Source: an uncultured Bacilli bacterium (lineage in GTDB: Bacteria > Bacillota_I > Bacilli_A > RF39 > UBA660). Taken from it: a stretch of DNA of 64,000 nucleotides. The stretch lies in contig CAKOKS010000002.1 of the NCBI GenBank assembly GCA_934095845.1, forward strand, positions 1-64,000, given 5' to 3'. The notes below the pieces were generated by a model. That model ran no database searches and was not told the origin of the DNA. It worked only from the letters and a program-made list of their open reading frames with translations. Shown piece by piece: positions 60,307 to 64,000 of this stretch. The position numbers and the translations under genes are program-made. Within the stretch, counting starts at the first letter, position 1, and every line of letters begins with the position of its first letter.

Positions 60307-60315
60307 TGCTATAAT
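60307..60315 (+). promoter_or_regulatory. Extended -10 promoter of the Lys-rich membrane protein
   Basis: TGCTATAAT with the -10 at 60310-60315. The -35 region is weak. GAGGTGG follows before the ATG at 60345. Confidence 0.6.
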
Positions 60316-60344
60316 TGGTATATAATAAAATTAAGAGGTGGATT

Positions 60345-60992
60345 ATGGATAACAAAGAAGAAAAGAAAAATGTAAAAACTACTGCAAGTAAGACAGGAAC
60401 TAAAAAAACTACTACTGCTAAAAAAAGCACAAGTGGGACTAAAAAGCCTACAGCTACTAAATCTGCAAGTGCATCTAAAACTAGCACTGCTAAAAAAGCT
60501 ACTACAAGTAAAGCTGGTACTAAAAAAACAAATACAACTAAAACAACTGGAGCTAAAAAGACTAGTAGCACTAAGAAAACTACAACTACTAAAAAGCCTA
60601 CTCCTAAAAAAAGTGAACCAATGGTAGAAACTATTATTGAAGAAGTAAAAATTGAAGAAACTAATGTAGTTGAACCAGAAGAAAAAGTAGAAGAAAAGAA
60701 AGTTTTAGAAGAAGTAACTCCTGAAGAAGTAAGTGAAATAAAAAAAGAAACAAAACAAGAAAGCATTAAAGAAGAAGTTAAACCTGAAAGAATTGGAAAA
60801 GAAAAAGATAGAAGTATAGACTTAGGAATCTTAATTGTTGTTATTGGTCTATTCGTACTAGTGATTACAACATATTTTTCAAAAGCATTAACTTTAAGTG
60901 ATATTGTAACAAATATTTTAGTTATAGTGTCTCTTTTAATAGAAGCTTTTGGTATAGTTGTTATAATTGTTAACTCAATTAGAAAGTATTAA
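60345..60992 (+). CDS. Histone-H1-like Lys/Thr/Ala-rich membrane protein
   Basis: 215 residues from ATG 60345 (GAGGTGG ahead). Residues ~8-90 are built from KK/T/S/A units (KKTTTAKKSTSGTKK, KKTSSTKKTTTTKKPTPKK) like histone H1 tails or bacterial AlgP/Hc-type proteins. Then comes an acidic segment rich in Glu/Val/Lys (~92-150), and two membrane segments (~160-180 and ~190-210). The basic stretch is thus tethered to the membrane through an acidic linker. Function is unknown; DNA binding at the membrane is possible. Its last bases border the VanY gene, so the two are co-transcribed. Confidence 0.75.
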   Translation: MDNKEEKKNVKTTASKTGTKKTTTAKKSTSGTKKPTATKSASASKTSTAKKATTSKAGTKKTNTTKTTGAKKTSSTKKTTTTKKPTPKKSEPMVETIIEEVKIEETNVVEPEEKVEEKKVLEEVTPEEVSEIKKETKQESIKEEVKPERIGKEKDRSIDLGILIVVIGLFVLVITTYFSKALTLSDIVTNILVIVSLLIEAFGIVVIIVNSIRKY

Positions 60993-60996
60993 TAAT

Positions 60997-62025
60997 ATGT
61001 GCACAAGTTCAGTTTTTTCAACATTTACATCTGTAACTTATTTAGCATTATGTTTTATTATTCCAATTTTATATTACGTTTATTATAGAAATAAAAAAAG
61101 TAGAAAGAAAAATTATCGAAATGCCTTTTTAGTTATGGTAATCTTATTACTTGCTTTATTTATTCCAAAATTTGTAATTGCTAATTTTATGAGTGATAGT
61201 TGCATAAATTGTATTATAAACAATAAATGTGAGGAGAAAAAAGTGGATAATAAGGAGGATAAAACTACTACAACTACTAAAAAAGTAGATGTAGTTACAA
61301 CTACAACAAGTGTAACAACAACGAAGACTAGTACGACTAGTAAAACTACTAAAAAAGCAAATGATGCTGGTAGTTATGAAATGGTAAAAGAAATTAATGG
61401 TGAAAGAAAAGATGTTGGAGTATCTAGTAAAGGATATACAATATATACCATTGATGGTGTTACTTATGTTGATGGATATATGATCGTTAATAAAACATAT
61501 ACAGTAGGTTCAGATTTTGTTCCAAAAGATACTTATAAATCAAGTGAAGGAAAAACAAATACATGTAATGATTGTATTAATAATACAGTTTATAAAGCAT
61601 GGAAAGTTATGCAAGCTGATGCAGCAAGTCTAGGTTTAAATATTAGAATTACTTCGGGTTATAGACCTTACCAAACTCAAAATACAATATATAATAGATA
61701 TGTTGCTCGTGATGGTAAAGAAAAAGCTGATACTTATTCAGCTAGACCCGGAAGTTCAGAACATCAAACTGGTTTATGTTTTGATTTAAATTCCATAAGT
61801 GATGCGTTTGCTAATACTGCAGAAGGTAAATGGGTTAATGAAAATGCCTATAAATATGGATTTATAATTCGTTATCCAAAAAATAAAAATAATGAAACTG
61901 GATATAAATATGAATCATGGCATTTAAGATATGTAGGTACTGATCTTTCATATAAACTTTATAATAATGGAGATTGGATTACTTTAGAATCTTACTTCGG
62001 TTTAACTAGTAAATATAGTGATTAA
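60997..62025 (+). CDS. D-alanyl-D-alanine carboxypeptidase, VanY/M15B family
   Basis: 342 residues from ATG 60997. Two membrane segments (~8-29 and ~43-63), a Cys cluster CINCIINNKC, a Thr/Lys-rich wall-spanning linker (~85-125), then an M15B peptidase domain: ITSGYRPYQTQ (~219), SSEHQTGLCFD (zinc His and Asp, ~255) and SWHLRYVG (second zinc His, ~309). Trims D-Ala from peptidoglycan stem peptides. TTG further upstream at 60967 is not used: it lies within the upstream gene. Followed by a terminator. Confidence 0.9.
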   Translation: MCTSSVFSTFTSVTYLALCFIIPILYYVYYRNKKSRKKNYRNAFLVMVILLLALFIPKFVIANFMSDSCINCIINNKCEEKKVDNKEDKTTTTTKKVDVVTTTTSVTTTKTSTTSKTTKKANDAGSYEMVKEINGERKDVGVSSKGYTIYTIDGVTYVDGYMIVNKTYTVGSDFVPKDTYKSSEGKTNTCNDCINNTVYKAWKVMQADAASLGLNIRITSGYRPYQTQNTIYNRYVARDGKEKADTYSARPGSSEHQTGLCFDLNSISDAFANTAEGKWVNENAYKYGFIIRYPKNKNNETGYKYESWHLRYVGTDLSYKLYNNGDWITLESYFGLTSKYSD

Positions 62026-62049
62026 GTGATACATTTGTATCACTTTTTA
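62026..62049 (+). terminator. Terminator after the VanY gene
   Basis: GTGATACA-TT-TGTATCAC followed by T5: an 8-bp near-perfect palindrome touching the stop codon. Confidence 0.88.
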
Positions 62050-62060
62050 TATGTTTGATA

Positions 62061-62069
62061 TGCTATAAT
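62061..62069 (+). promoter_or_regulatory. Extended -10 promoter of the AddB-like gene
   Basis: TGCTATAAT with the -10 at 62064-62069, 17 bases before the ATG and overlapping the AGGTGA ribosome site region. The -35 area is poor. Confidence 0.55.
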
Positions 62070-62085
62070 ATTATTAGGTGATTAT

Positions 62086-64000
62086 ATGGACTTTATTAAT
62101 GAACTTGAAGACAATTCTATACTTATAATTGATAATAATATAAAGTATAAATTACTTGATTATATAAATGAATTTAAGGTATTGAAATCTATAAAGATTA
62201 TGAGTTTTACTGAACTTAAAAAAGGTCTTTTTTTTGATTACAATAATGAAAGTATTTATCGTGTAATGAAAGAGTTTTCTCTTGATTATGATACTGCTAG
62301 AAATTATATTAATAATCTTTATTATTTGGAAGATAAAAATTATGATAATGAAAAATACATTTTTTTAACTAAGATAAGAGATTATTTAAAGAGTTTAAAT
62401 CTATTAATTATTGATCCCTTATTTAAAAATTTAATTAGTAATAAAAAAATATATGTATATGGATTTGACTATATTGATTCTTTTAATAAATATATGTTGA
62501 GTAAACTTGATAATGTTACTATTATTAATAAAGATTATATGAATACTTGTCATGAAGCTATTGCATTTAATAATATGCAAGATGAAATTACTTATGTATG
62601 TGAAAGTATTTCTAATTTAATAACTAGTGGTGTTCCACTTGAAAAAATATATATAGCTAATGTTGATGATACATACTATTTTACAATGAAAAGAATATGC
62701 AAATTATTTAATATACCTTATTATATAAAAAGTGAAACTACTGTATATGATACAGCAATTGGCGAGTATGCAGTTAATAACTTTAGTACTAATTTTTATT
62801 CTTTACTTGCTAAAATAAAAACTAAATTTGATGTTGAAAACAATGAGTTTAATAACAGAGTATATTTAAAAATAAAATCAATTCTTGATACTTATTTTTG
62901 GGTTAAAGATGAAGATATATTAGATTTATTTATGGCTGAAATTAAAAGAGCAAGATTAAGCGTTAACCATTATGAACATGAAATAACTTGTACAAATATT
63001 TTAAATAATAGTTTTAATGATGATGAGTATGTTTTTTTAATTAATTTTAATCAAAGAAGCATTCCTAAAATAAAAAAAGATATTGATTATTTAAATGATG
63101 ATATTAAACCTGCTTTTTTAAGTAAAAGTTATGAATATAATAAAGATATTAAAGAGGCCTTAGTTAATGCAATTGGTAATATTAAGAATTTAGTTATTAC
63201 TTATAAAAAGAATACGACTTCTGGAGAAATATTACCAAGTTCCTTGATAGATGGAGAAAAAATTAAAACTAAAAAAGGAAACGAAACAATATCAAATTAT
63301 TCTGAATTAAGTAATAAACTTTTACTTGCATCTAAGTTAGATAAATTAATTAAATTTAATGAAAAAGATGATAGTTTAGTTATTTTAAATAGTAATTATG
63401 ATATTCCTTATAAAAAATATAATCATAAATTTAAACCTATAAATAAAGATTCTTTAATTAAATTTATTGATGGAAAAATTAATTTTTCATATACAAATAT
63501 TGAAAAGTTTTATGAATGTCCATTTAGATTTTATTTAAAAAGTATTTTAAGAATCGATGAATTTGATGATACTTTAGATACTTTAATTGGTAATGCTTTT
63601 CATCATACTTTAGAAGTTGTTTTAAAAGATAATTTAGATCCTTCGGTTGGATATGACGAATTTATTAATACTTCTGATATGGAGCTTACTAATAAAGATA
63701 AGTTTTTTATTAAAACTTTGAAAGAAGAAATTATATTTATTATTGGTGTTATAAGAAACCAATATGAACATTTTAATATTACGAGACAAGAATTTGAATC
63801 AAGTAAGATAAAAAGTATAAATGCTCCTATAAGCACAAATATTAAAGGGTATGTTGATAAAATAATATACTCTGGAAATAAAGCATTTATAATAGATTAT
63901 AAAACTGGTAAAGAAGTAATCAATAGTAAATTATTTGAATTTGGTCTTAATTTACAATTGCCAATATATTTATATTTGTTAAGTGAACTTGAAAAAGATA
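62086..64000 (+). CDS. addB: AddB-like helicase/nuclease subunit, cut by the window end
   Basis: 638 codons are open from ATG 62086 (AGGTGA ahead) to the window edge with no stop. The C-terminal visible part is a PD-(D/E)XK nuclease as in AddB/RecB: YTNIEKFYECPFRFYLKS (~465-482, first Fe-S Cys), LIGNAFHHTLE (~500) and IIDYKTGK (~601-608) followed by LNLQLPIYLYL. The N-terminal half is a helicase-like fold without a visible Walker A (the matching stretch reads IDNNIKYKLLDY). SFTELKKG and NNMQDEITYVCESISNLI are AddB-type motifs. Partner addA would be expected just beyond the end. AddAB processes double-strand ends for recombination. Confidence 0.8.
   Translation, partial: MDFINELEDNSILIIDNNIKYKLLDYINEFKVLKSIKIMSFTELKKGLFFDYNNESIYRVMKEFSLDYDTARNYINNLYYLEDKNYDNEKYIFLTKIRDYLKSLNLLIIDPLFKNLISNKKIYVYGFDYIDSFNKYMLSKLDNVTIINKDYMNTCHEAIAFNNMQDEITYVCESISNLITSGVPLEKIYIANVDDTYYFTMKRICKLFNIPYYIKSETTVYDTAIGEYAVNNFSTNFYSLLAKIKTKFDVENNEFNNRVYLKIKSILDTYFWVKDEDILDLFMAEIKRARLSVNHYEHEITCTNILNNSFNDDEYVFLINFNQRSIPKIKKDIDYLNDDIKPAFLSKSYEYNKDIKEALVNAIGNIKNLVITYKKNTTSGEILPSSLIDGEKIKTKKGNETISNYSELSNKLLLASKLDKLIKFNEKDDSLVILNSNYDIPYKKYNHKFKPINKDSLIKFIDGKINFSYTNIEKFYECPFRFYLKSILRIDEFDDTLDTLIGNAFHHTLEVVLKDNLDPSVGYDEFINTSDMELTNKDKFFIKTLKEEIIFIIGVIRNQYEHFNITRQEFESSKIKSINAPISTNIKGYVDKIIYSGNKAFIIDYKTGKEVINSKLFEFGLNLQLPIYLYLLSELEKD

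Noticed and set aside
60299..60766. Long Val/Leu/Phe-rich minus-strand frame
   Set aside because: Mirror of the AAA/ACT-rich Lys/Thr codons of the plus-strand gene, which has a proper promoter and ribosome site.

Overview
The window is a low-GC (roughly 28% by eye) bacterial chromosome segment using the standard bacterial code: TGG is Trp and TGA is used as a stop. Gene order and protein families point to a Firmicutes/Bacilli lineage, probably an uncultured gut group near the Mollicutes/Erysipelotrichia branch. It keeps a cell wall (TagO-type transferase, VanY peptidase, glucosaminidase-like protein, Lgt), but several classic Bacillus operons appear in thinned form. I saw no prophage, insertion sequence or CRISPR array.

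Layout. Positions 1-597 hold the 5' part of a 16S rRNA gene on the minus strand, with a boxA leader and three tandem promoters built on the same upstream box. Next come a DUF402 phosphatase and divergent pgk-tpiA (1-3.4 kb), a cell-wall hydrolase-like protein, tRNA-Asn and tRNA-Gly, and an operon of an unknown membrane protein, a LacI-sensor/GGDEF fusion and tex (5.4-11.4 kb). After a few small or odd genes (radical SAM, stand-alone AAA, DUF6512, YitT), 14.9-28.2 kb is the information-processing core read right to left: tilS-ftsH / mrnC-rlmB-sigH-secE-nusG / rplK-rplA / rplJ-rplL / small membrane protein / rpsL-rpsG-fusA-tuf. rpoB and rpoC are absent from their usual place between rplL and rpsL. 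Positions 29.9-33.1 kb are rpsI, rplM and truA preceded by two eroded EcfA-like ATPases. Then follow a YihY protein, a two-SBP/degenerate-GGDEF sensor, ligA, a nucleotidyltransferase/kinase-like pair downstream of pcrA, a glycosyltransferase with a collagen-like protein, lgt and uvrA. Positions 48.5-51.5 kb are a cassette of membrane-anchored XRE regulator, secreted protein and FtsX-like membrane protein. Then dus, pduL, a HAD phosphatase, tagO, tRNA-Glu(CTC) and a three-gene helical-repeat cluster (55.0-58.0 kb). The right end has small plus-strand genes, an RluA-type pseudouridine synthase, an SNase-like protein without canonical catalytic residues, a histone-H1-like membrane protein, a VanY peptidase, and the start of an AddB-like nuclease that runs off the window.

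Regulation visible in the sequence: strong TTGACA/TATAAT promoters for rRNA, ribosomal-protein and tRNA genes; many TGnTATAAT extended -10 promoters with very short leaders; an L10-type leader with mutually exclusive antiterminator and terminator; LexA-like boxes inside the pcrA and uvrA promoters; and a hairpin plus T7 tract at the start codon of the secreted protein. Most suggestive of undescribed biology are the XRE/secreted/FtsX-like cassette with its possible slippage start, the 55-58 kb helical-repeat cluster, and the eroded EcfA pair.
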